20,325 nt of DNA from a virus, in IMG/VR virus record IMGVR_UViG_3300032238_000568, positions 1 to 20,325 of that record, one strand, 5' to 3'. The notes beneath the pieces were generated by a model. It made no database searches, was not told where the DNA came from, and saw nothing but the letters and a program-made list of their open reading frames with translations. A program made the translations under genes and the position numbers. Below are positions 14,216-20,325 of this stretch, one piece after another; position 1 is the first letter of the stretch, and every line of letters starts with the position of its first letter.

Positions 14216-14953
14216 TTATTCTATCATGTGATTTAGAACTACATAATATAACTTTTTAAAACGTTTCATTGCCGTTCTAATTTCTTTTGTAGAAAGATTT
14301 GTCATTTCACGAATTGATAATAAAATAATATTTTTATTAAATTTATTATTATCCGTTCCTAAAAAAATAGTCTTATAATTTTCAAATAATTCAAGTAATG
14401 CAATACCAAGTTTTCTTTCATTATCAGTTAAAGATTCGTTATCAACATAGTCTTTAAGTTCATTTAAAAATTGTTGGATTACGTCATCGGCTTCAGTTTT
14501 TTCTAATTCCATATAATAAACCATATCAGGTCTTTGTTCTAAACTGAATGAAATATCTTCGTATGAAATTTTTCTATTTGTATCTTTTTGGTCTTTTATA
14601 ATTTGACCCATTAAATAATTTTTACAAATAGTACCAAAATAAGAATATGCCTTCTTTTCTTTTGAAGGTTTAAATTTATCAACCTTAGTCATTAAAAAAG
14701 AATGCGTATCAGTATGAATATCCGTAAAATTCATATCTTTACGATATAATTTATATCTACGGATGATTGATGAAATCATCTTATCTAAAGGTCCTCTTAA
14801 AAACTCATTGTAAATTGCATTTTTTTCTTCAAAAGTTTCTGCGGTAAGATATCTCCTTACCGCAGCTTCTTCAGCAACATCAAAATAATTTACAGTAGTA
14901 GCTTTTCTACCTCTTTTCTTAACTGAATCTGAGGTTGTTTCGGCAGATAACAT
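14216..14953 (-). CDS. 55: gp55-like late sigma factor
   Basis: The 245-aa protein resembles T4-type late RNA polymerase sigma factors, which replace the host sigma so that the polymerase reads late promoters. Residues about 30-70 hold a helical segment (NAIYNEFLRGPLDKMISSII). Residues 94-120 (FKPSKEKKAYSYFGTICKNY, LMGQIIK) correspond to sigma region 2, where the F-x-P-x-K, A-Y-x-Y-F and helix signature is typical. Residues about 212-236 (LSIREMTNLSTKEIRTAMKR) look like a helix-turn-helix similar to sigma region 4. T4 gp55 (185 aa) lacks that region and relies on gp33. The N-terminus has a basic KKRGRK tract. It is the last gene of the glycosyltransferase/PhoH operon, starting in a TAATG overlap, and has no late box of its own, as expected for a middle gene that switches on the late ones. 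Confidence 0.78.
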   Translation of the reverse strand: MLSAETTSDSVKKRGRKATTVNYFDVAEEAAVRRYLTAETFEEKNAIYNEFLRGPLDKMISSIIRRYKLYRKDMNFTDIHTDTHSFLMTKVDKFKPSKEKKAYSYFGTICKNYLMGQIIKDQKDTNRKISYEDISFSLEQRPDMVYYMELEKTEADDVIQQFLNELKDYVDNESLTDNERKLGIALLELFENYKTIFLGTDNNKFNKNIILLSIREMTNLSTKEIRTAMKRFKKLYYVVLNHMIE

Positions 14954-15759
14954 TAAGCATTTTGAACTTCATACTTTATATTTCTGTCGTCTTTAAAGAA
15001 GTATTCTTTTTTTGCGGTAGAAATCCAAAATTTTACTTCGTTTTCAGTCATTACGTCATCACCATTTTTGTAGTTCCAAAATATTGAACCTTCTCTCATA
15101 CTTGTGTGTTTGTAACCAAGTTTTGGTATTGTCATAATTCTTAATGAATTATATGTCATACGAAGTAGGAATTCATAAACAAATGTTAATTTAACTGATG
15201 ATTTAAAACATCCAAATTCATCAATTTTTGATTTTCTAATTGCCATACCAGCAGTTTGAAAATTTTGATAATCTAACAAAGTTTCATTGTTCAAATATCC
15301 CATTTCTTGGGTAAAATTTGCTGCAAATGTTGCTTCATTTGTAAAACCTGCAAAAGTATCTTTACTATCAACGTCAACGACAATTGGTAAAAACGCATCT
15401 ACATCAGGATAAATTTCACTATACTTTAAAATATTTTGAAACCAAATGTTAGCGTACTCGTCATCAAATTCAAAAAAAGAAATCCATTCACTTGAAGAAT
15501 TTTCAACACCAAGTGATATTTGACTTTGATAGTTAGGTGTACCTGTATGTTCTACAAGTTTAACATTTAATGTTCCAAAATCAAAAGATTGTAATTTATG
15601 GACTAATGATTCTTCATTTGTATGAACAATAATTAATTCATTACAAGGAACATTTTGTATTTGTAATGATTTAATTGCCTTTTCAAAATATTCATCAAAA
15701 TCTCTAACAATTGATGATTTAATTGGTAATATTACGGATAAATCTAATTTCTTTTCCAT
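14953..15759 (-). CDS. Glycosyltransferase family 2-like protein
   Basis: The 268-aa protein starts with the GT-A signature LDLSVILPIK (5-14) and continues with the nucleotide-sugar half: an AIKSLQIQ helix and LIIVHTNEE strand. The metal site motif appears as SFFEFDDEY (94-102), where D99-D100 replace the usual D-x-D. The rest (about 130-230) has the aromatic-rich acceptor half found in phage GT2-like proteins, ending in a basic tail. It would transfer a sugar from a nucleotide donor; donor and acceptor are not deducible. It overlaps the sigma gene by 1 base (TAATG) and follows a second glycosyltransferase by 2 bases, so the two are probably used together. Possible acceptors are virion proteins such as the Thr/Pro-rich protein, phage DNA or host surface polysaccharide. 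Confidence 0.8.
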   Translation of the reverse strand: MEKKLDLSVILPIKSSIVRDFDEYFEKAIKSLQIQNVPCNELIIVHTNEESLVHKLQSFDFGTLNVKLVEHTGTPNYQSQISLGVENSSSEWISFFEFDDEYANIWFQNILKYSEIYPDVDAFLPIVVDVDSKDTFAGFTNEATFAANFTQEMGYLNNETLLDYQNFQTAGMAIRKSKIDEFGCFKSSVKLTFVYEFLLRMTYNSLRIMTIPKLGYKHTSMREGSIFWNYKNGDDVMTENEVKFWISTAKKEYFFKDDRNIKYEVQNA

Positions 15760-15761
15760 GA

Positions 15762-16814
15762 TTATACAGTTTCGGTTTGAATTTGTGCTTCAAAAGCTTC
15801 TTTACGTTTAGTGATAAATGATGTGAAGATTCCCATAACATCAGTATCAAATTTTTCTTTATTTGTGTATTTTTCTGCGGTTTTTTCACCTTCAGTATAT
15901 AAGTCAACAAGGATGTTATCTTCTAACCAAGTTTGTGCAACATCAGCTATTACATCAACAAGTTGTAGAGGGTTTTCTACCCATACACCATTTTTTTCTG
16001 TAATCCAATCAGATACCATATAAGGTGTTTTTCCAACAACAGGAATACCTGTTTTCATACATTCTAATGGAAAGGTACCAAATGAAGATGTTGGGTCAAT
16101 CCAAACACCCAAGAAACATTCTTGTAAAGCATTTGCAAAATCATCTTGTGATAATCCACGTAAATCTTTAAATGTGAAGAATCTATATTGTGGGTATTTG
16201 ATGTAAAATTGTTTAATAACATTTAATCCTTCTCGTTGTTCTCTTGCAAGAACACCAATCATTGGTTTTGGAGGGTAAGCTTGTTTTTTAAACGACTTTG
16301 AAATTACAGGTTCAACAATATCAATTGAAATGTTTTTCATTACTTTATTGATATATTCTTTTTGAGCCTCAGATGTTGTAATACATTTGTAAAACCCATA
16401 TTGTTGCCAAGTTGCACCAGGATTTAAAGTTTCCAAAATGTGGTCATATGCCTGACATAAAACAATTTTTCCACATGGTAAGTTTTTTACTTGTTCCATA
16501 ATAAACCCAAAAATTTCTGATATAACCAAAACATCTTCAGGGGCAACAGCTAAATTTGTTCCTTCTAAAGTTTGGTGTTGGATTTCATCATATGGTCCTG
16601 ATAACCAAGAAGTTACCGGTGTGTATTCTTTTTTCTCATAAAGCATTACAACATTGTGACCATTATTTTTAAGTGTTAATGCCATTTCATAAATGTATCT
16701 AATAGATGCTTTGGCGTTCCCTCTTGTATCTTGAACAAAGAAGTAAATTTTGTTTAATTTTTCGTCAATATTCTTTATTGACCCTTTGACTTTTTCAATC
16801 ATTTCGTTTTCCAT
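15762..16814 (-). CDS. GT4-type glycosyltransferase
   Basis: The 350-aa protein has two Rossmann halves as in GT-B enzymes. The N-terminal half has KIYFFVQDTRGNAKASIRYI (22-41) and a helix NGHNVVMLYEKKEY. The C-terminal half holds the donor-binding motif TSSFGTFPLECMKTGIPVVG (242-261) followed by NGVWVENP, the usual pattern of GT4 enzymes in which an E-x7-E-type segment binds the nucleotide sugar; here E251 is the first acidic residue. No membrane segment is visible. It lies between the GT2-like gene (2-base gap) and an unknown 91-aa gene (8-base gap) and is co-transcribed with them. The sugar is unknown. Confidence 0.82.
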   Translation of the reverse strand: MENEMIEKVKGSIKNIDEKLNKIYFFVQDTRGNAKASIRYIYEMALTLKNNGHNVVMLYEKKEYTPVTSWLSGPYDEIQHQTLEGTNLAVAPEDVLVISEIFGFIMEQVKNLPCGKIVLCQAYDHILETLNPGATWQQYGFYKCITTSEAQKEYINKVMKNISIDIVEPVISKSFKKQAYPPKPMIGVLAREQREGLNVIKQFYIKYPQYRFFTFKDLRGLSQDDFANALQECFLGVWIDPTSSFGTFPLECMKTGIPVVGKTPYMVSDWITEKNGVWVENPLQLVDVIADVAQTWLEDNILVDLYTEGEKTAEKYTNKEKFDTDVMGIFTSFITKRKEAFEAQIQTETV

Positions 16815-16822
16815 ATCCGTAC

Positions 16823-17098
16823 TTAAAATTTTTCAATTAATTTATTCATTAACATTGTGTTCCACGCCAATTTAAAAGGTATTGTAAGTTGTGACGATAC
16901 TTTATTTGCGAGTTTTTCATCAATGTCTTCATTTTCACTTAAAATCACATCAATAAGTGTTTTAACCATTTCGTATTTTACAATAGAAATATGTTGTTCG
17001 GGTTCTGTTGATGCCGATATTGGGGGAGTTTGAATATTAACATATTTGTCAATATTATCTAAATTTATGTAGTAGTTTTCACCAAATAATGTAATCAT
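16823..17098 (-). CDS. Unknown 91-aa protein
   Basis: I do not recognise this family. The N-terminal segment FGENYYINLDNIDKYVNI is strand-like with aromatic residues; a Pro/Ser linker follows (PPISASTEPEQ), and then an all-helical C-terminus (VKYEMVKTLIDVILS, NKVSSQLTIPFKLAWNTMLM). It overlaps the HAD-like gene by 4 bases (ATGA) and precedes the GT4 gene by 8 bases, so it belongs to the same operon. No motif points to an enzyme. Confidence 0.68.
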   Translation of the reverse strand: MITLFGENYYINLDNIDKYVNIQTPPISASTEPEQHISIVKYEMVKTLIDVILSENEDIDEKLANKVSSQLTIPFKLAWNTMLMNKLIEKF

Positions 17099-17688
17099 TT
17101 TTCTATTAAAATTTCAATTTTTTTATCTAATCCTTTTAAATCTGAAATGGTAATATCAGACTCTATTTTTAAATTATAAGAAGTTTCGTACTTAATTAAA
17201 GTTTTATTATCTTTTTGTAATAATAAATCAGGATTTGCTGTAATTAAAACATCAAATTCATTCCAAACCTCATTTTTTGTTAATTGATTATAAAATACAA
17301 TCTTTTCAATTTCACATCCAAATTTTGAAACAAAAAACAATGTTGCCGGTTTTGTTTTACTAACTTGTTTTGAAATTAATAAAAATTTTACATTATCTTT
17401 GTATTTTACAATTAAATCGTTTAAATCATAAAATGTTGACATTTCGGTTGATGGTGAATGTCCAAATATTTCCATAGCAAACTCTTCATACATAAATGAC
17501 AAATATTCTTCATCAGTTTTAAATTTAAAATGGTTTGAATATTCTGGAGTATCATACGGTGTAATGATTTCATATTTAAAATCATCATCAACAAGTTCTA
17601 ACTCATCAATAAAATACTTTTGATAGATTTGTTCTATTTTTGTAAATGTATCTCGTAATACACCATCAATATCTATTGCAATTCTCAT
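17095..17688 (-). CDS. HAD-superfamily hydrolase-like protein
   Basis: The 197-aa protein starts with HAD motif I, IAIDIDGVLRDT (3-14), where D6 would be the nucleophile and D8 the acid/base. Motif II is probably LLISKQ (103-108, S106), and K113 is a candidate motif III lysine. Motif IV would be FDVLITANPDLL (145-156): D146 is present but the usual second Asp (DD) is replaced by Thr-Ala, so metal binding may be altered. The size and cap-sized insertion (about 15-85) resemble phage 5'-nucleotidases and deoxyribonucleotidases. A nucleotide phosphatase or phage-specific HAD function is likely; the substrate is not deducible. It overlaps PhoH and the 91-aa gene by 4 bases each. Confidence 0.75.
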   Translation of the reverse strand: MRIAIDIDGVLRDTFTKIEQIYQKYFIDELELVDDDFKYEIITPYDTPEYSNHFKFKTDEEYLSFMYEEFAMEIFGHSPSTEMSTFYDLNDLIVKYKDNVKFLLISKQVSKTKPATLFFVSKFGCEIEKIVFYNQLTKNEVWNEFDVLITANPDLLLQKDNKTLIKYETSYNLKIESDITISDLKGLDKKIEILIEK

Positions 17689-18437
17689 TCTTCGTATTTA
17701 CTTAGAATTTGTGAAATTAATGGGTTTCTAACAATATCTTTATCATTAAATTCAAAAACACCAATATCATTAACATTTTTAAACTTTTCAATTACGTCCC
17801 ATAACCCAGATTGTGTTTTGTCTTTATATCTATCAGTTTGTTCTAAATCTCCTGAAATGAAAAATTTACTTTTAAAACCAATTCTAGTTAATAAGAGTTT
17901 CATTTGTTTTGGTGTACTATTTTGAGCTTCTTCAAAAATTAAAATTGAATTGTCAATGTTCATACCTCTCATATATGCCAAAGCAAAAACCTCAATAGCT
18001 TCAATATTTTTCAAATATTCTCTTTTATCTTTACCTATAATTTTATTTAATAGATAGTAAGATGGAAAAATATACGGGTCTAATTTTTCTTCAACATTAC
18101 CTGGCAATGCTCCAAGTTTTTCCTCAGCTTCAACTGCAGGTCTAACAATAATAATTTTTTCATACGGTGTTGTTGGGTCTGCAAGTAAATCTACCGCCGC
18201 TTTCATTGCAATATAACTTTTACCAACACCAGCAGGTCCTGAACATATTATTATTTGATTTTTTTGTAATAAATCATAATACAATCTTTGATTTTCAGTT
18301 AAAAATTTTTCTTTTGTTGGTTTTGAAATTACAGAAGCAATAATTTCTTTTTTTGATTTAGGTGTGGTTCTAGTTTCTCCACTAAAAACTGTTGTTTTAG
18401 TGGTAACACTTGGTTTTTTTCTTGGTTTTTTTTCCAT
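17685..18437 (-). CDS. phoH: PhoH-like P-loop ATPase
   Basis: The 250-aa protein is a clear PhoH-family ATPase, very common in marine and freshwater phages. A basic 45-residue N-terminal extension (KPRKKPSVTTKTTVF) is followed by N-Q-R, Walker A GPAGVGKS (67-74), the motif VRPAVEAEEKLGALPG (98-113), Walker B ILIFEEAQN (165-173), SGDLEQTD (195-202) and an arginine at 237 in RNPL. Walker B reads FEEAQN where most homologues read DEAQN, so the Mg-coordinating Asp is Glu at 169; the catalytic Glu at 170 is kept. PhoH proteins are RNA-binding ATPases or helicase-like, sometimes linked to phosphate stress; the role in phage infection is unsettled. It starts a 4-base-overlap series with the HAD gene and lies 37 bases after the dehydrogenase-like gene. 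Confidence 0.92.
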   Translation of the reverse strand: MEKKPRKKPSVTTKTTVFSGETRTTPKSKKEIIASVISKPTKEKFLTENQRLYYDLLQKNQIIICSGPAGVGKSYIAMKAAVDLLADPTTPYEKIIIVRPAVEAEEKLGALPGNVEEKLDPYIFPSYYLLNKIIGKDKREYLKNIEAIEVFALAYMRGMNIDNSILIFEEAQNSTPKQMKLLLTRIGFKSKFFISGDLEQTDRYKDKTQSGLWDVIEKFKNVNDIGVFEFNDKDIVRNPLISQILSKYEE

Positions 18438-18474
18438 TACTTATAATTTATGAAATATAATAATAAAAGAAACA

Positions 18475-19533
18475 TTAAAAATTAATGTACACTCCTTTGG
18501 GCGATGTGCCTTCTTTAAAGAACTTTACTTTTTCACCAAAGTCAAACACTAATTCTTTAACAACTTTTACATTTTTAATAAACTCATCACTTTCAATAAT
18601 AAAAACAGTATAACCTTCTTTTAATAACCCATACACTAATTCAAGTTTAGAAGATTCTTTAATACTAATTGAATTATCTTTATACCCAATACCAGATATT
18701 ACAAATGGTTGTGATTTATCAGGATTGGTTTTTATAAAATGACTTTTTATGAACTCATTATGATTAATGTTAAAATCGTCATTAACAAATGGTAATACAA
18801 AATCTAATTTATTACCATTGGCAACTTGACCAAAAACTCTATTTTCTGTTGGAATCCAAGGTCCACCAACACCAAATCCAAAATTAAAATTTTCTTTAGA
18901 AATTGATTTATCGTATCCTAAACTTTTAAGAAGTAATTTTGTTTCATCTGATGTACCAAAATTTAACATTAATTCACCTAAAAAATTGGCAAAATTTATT
19001 TTATAATAGATGTAAGAACTATACGCCAATCTATATATTTCAGCGGATTTACTTGTCATAGATACTACATTTATTTTTTTGTCTTGGGGTGGTTGAAATA
19101 TGTCTGAGATAGTGTTAACTATGTGTGAATCAATTGTACCAATTACTATAGTTTCTAATGATAATGTATTATCTGAATCAATAATTAAAGGTAGATAACA
19201 AACACTTAAATTCATAGGGTTTAATATTTCAGATATTTGTTTTGTATCACCAGGATTTAAAGTAGAACAAATTGCAAAAATTTTATTATATAATGGTACT
19301 TCATCTTCAAATGAAACACCAAAATCCTCAACTACATTCATCACATTTTTTATATCCAAAAAATTTGATGGTAAAATATTTGTATCTACACAACAAAAAA
19401 TAACATCAGAGTTTTTAATAACCTCAATATTATCACCGTCAATATCTGAAACATAAATTTCATGTTCCTGTTCAGATAAAAAATTTAATAAATTTAGACC
19501 TAAATTACCTATACCAATAATTCCAACTTTCAT
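18475..19533 (-). CDS. Degenerate UDP-glucose/GDP-mannose dehydrogenase homologue
   Basis: The 352-aa protein has the layout of UDP-sugar 6-dehydrogenases. An NAD-binding Rossmann start GIIGIGNLGLN (4-14) is followed by DIDGDNIEVI (30-39) and STLNPGDT (90-97). The central helix AEIYRLAYSSYIYYKINFAN (164-183) equals the AE-x-x-KLAxN-x-x-x-A-x-x-I-x-F-x-N segment, and a C-terminal second Rossmann-like half with GIGYKDNS (281-288) follows. Key residues are lost: the catalytic Cys loop, normally GGSCFPKD, reads GGPWIPTE (223-230), with Trp at 226 in place of Cys and Glu at 230 in place of Asp. The active-site Lys is Arg168 and the Asn is Ser172. Such a protein cannot perform the usual two-step oxidation through a thiohemiacetal; it may bind a nucleotide sugar, do a different reaction, or be regulatory. 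The frame is intact, so it is not a decaying gene. It overlaps the epimerase gene by 1 base (TAATG). Confidence 0.82.
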   Translation of the reverse strand: MKVGIIGIGNLGLNLLNFLSEQEHEIYVSDIDGDNIEVIKNSDVIFCCVDTNILPSNFLDIKNVMNVVEDFGVSFEDEVPLYNKIFAICSTLNPGDTKQISEILNPMNLSVCYLPLIIDSDNTLSLETIVIGTIDSHIVNTISDIFQPPQDKKINVVSMTSKSAEIYRLAYSSYIYYKINFANFLGELMLNFGTSDETKLLLKSLGYDKSISKENFNFGFGVGGPWIPTENRVFGQVANGNKLDFVLPFVNDDFNINHNEFIKSHFIKTNPDKSQPFVISGIGYKDNSISIKESSKLELVYGLLKEGYTVFIIESDEFIKNVKVVKELVFDFGEKVKFFKEGTSPKGVYINF

Positions 19534-20325
19534 TAACCAAATATTTTTTTAACATACTCATTCGTTGAAACCCAGTTTGATAGTCTATTCAAACCTTCAT
19601 TAATTGATATTTTTGGTTCCCAACCAATATGGTTTTTAATTTTGGAAATATCACTAACGTATATCATTTGGTCTCCTGGTCTCCAATTAGAATATTCAAA
19701 ATTTAAATGGTCGTTAAATTTTAACTCCAAGAAATTAATTAATTCTAATAATGATAATGTATTATTTGGTCCACCCCCAACATTATAAACTTCCCCACTA
19801 CATGTATCAATATTTTTAATAACAAGTTCATACAAGTCAATTAAATCTTTAATGTAGAGAATATCTCTTACTTGTTTACCGTTACCATATATATAGAATT
19901 TTTTCTTTAAATGTGATGCGATTGTAAACCAAGCAACCCAACCTTGGTCTTCAATACCAAATTGATTTTCACCATAGATACAAGATTGTCTCAACACAAC
20001 CGTTTTAAGTCCGTAAATTCTATTATAATCTCTAACATATTGGTCCGCAGAACCTTTTGAACAACCATACGGTGAGTGAAAATCCATTGTCATTTTTTCA
20101 GAAACACCAACAAGATTATCGTATTTGTATCTTAATTCATCTTCAGATAATTCTGTTTCATACTCACCATACACTTTATTTGTTGATGAGAATAACAAAA
20201 TTGTATCTTTTGAATGCAATCTTAAACTTTCCAAAATGTTAAAGGTTCCAACAGAATTAATTTCAAAATCTTCTCTTGGGTTTGTAACTGAAAATGTTAC
20301 GGCAACTTGACCAGCCAAATGTAAA
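19533..20325 (-). CDS. CDP-paratose 2-epimerase-like SDR enzyme (partial)
   Basis: The open frame runs off the right edge, so about 75 N-terminal residues including the G-x-x-G-x-x-G NAD site are outside the window. The visible part reads H-L-A-G-Q-V-A-V-T at the edge, then NPREDFEINSVGTFNILE and SSTNKVYG. The catalytic Y-x-x-x-K motif is SPYGCSKGSADQYV, followed by RQSCIYGENQFGIEDQGWVA and a C-terminal NWRPGDQ motif. These blocks match extended short-chain dehydrogenases of the CDP-paratose/tyvelose 2-epimerase type very well; related UDP-glucose epimerases and dehydratases are less close. The first in-window candidate start is a TTG, which is an internal leucine rather than a true start. 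With the dehydrogenase-like gene it forms a sugar-nucleotide pair feeding the two glycosyltransferases downstream. Confidence 0.85.
   Translation of the reverse strand, partial: LHLAGQVAVTFSVTNPREDFEINSVGTFNILESLRLHSKDTILLFSSTNKVYGEYETELSEDELRYKYDNLVGVSEKMTMDFHSPYGCSKGSADQYVRDYNRIYGLKTVVLRQSCIYGENQFGIEDQGWVAWFTIASHLKKKFYIYGNGKQVRDILYIKDLIDLYELVIKNIDTCSGEVYNVGGGPNNTLSLLELINFLELKFNDHLNFEYSNWRPGDQMIYVSDISKIKNHIGWEPKISINEGLNRLSNWVSTNEYVKKIFG

Noticed and set aside
20316-20318. TTG start for a complete 261-aa epimerase
   Set aside because: The frame continues upstream to the window edge with the conserved His-Leu before Ala-Gly-Gln, and the NAD-binding motif would be missing, so the gene is cut by the window.

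Overview
This window looks like part of the genome of a large, AT-rich tailed phage with a T4-like head module, probably infecting a member of the Bacteroidota. The T4-like assignment rests on a gp21-type prohead protease, a gp22-like acidic core protein and a gp23-type major capsid protein in the classical order 21-22-23, together with a gp55-like late sigma factor and a gp5-like OB-fold baseplate protein. The host guess rests on a phage-encoded ribosomal protein bS21 of Bacteroidota type, on the near absence of Shine-Dalgarno sequences before any start codon, on A-rich leaders, on a DUF4494-like gene and on a candidate TAnnTTTG promoter. No tRNA, CRISPR array or insertion sequence was seen, and no gap between genes exceeds about 110 bp.

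Layout. Positions 1-57 are the tail of a plus-strand gene. Positions 71-6107 are the plus-strand head module: an unknown 234-aa protein, an unknown 148-aa protein, prohead protease, DUF4494-like protein, terminator, acidic core/scaffold protein, major capsid protein, terminator. A minus-strand bS21 gene (772-960) is inserted in this module. Positions 6189-7742 hold accessory genes: a Thr/Pro-rich probable virion protein, a small minus-strand gene, and a Cys-rich basic protein. Positions 7734-14188 are a minus-strand virion block: an unknown protein, a small Cys-rich protein, a large beta-rich structural protein, the OB-fold baseplate protein, a small coiled-coil protein, a 653-aa probable baseplate/tail protein and a 122-aa coiled-coil protein. 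Positions 14216-20325 are a tightly overlapping minus-strand operon: late sigma factor, two glycosyltransferases, an unknown 91-aa protein, a HAD-like phosphatase, PhoH, a degenerate UDP-sugar dehydrogenase homologue, and a CDP-paratose 2-epimerase-like enzyme cut by the window edge.

How it may work together. A directional box, RTATTTAT, lies just upstream of seven starts of virion genes or virion operons, with a near match before an eighth. It is absent before the sigma/glycosyltransferase/PhoH genes. The simplest reading is that this box is the late promoter read by the encoded gp55-like sigma factor. The bS21 gene and the 8141 minus-strand gene instead have candidate host-type promoters. 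The phage bS21 keeps a tyrosine at position 54, which in Bacteroidota bS21 helps hide the anti-Shine-Dalgarno sequence of 16S rRNA, so the phage may be tuning host ribosomes. Several head proteins carry L/I-x-E sites that fit cleavage by the encoded prohead protease. The sugar-nucleotide and glycosyltransferase genes suggest glycosylation of virion, DNA or host surface, with no way to choose between these from sequence alone.
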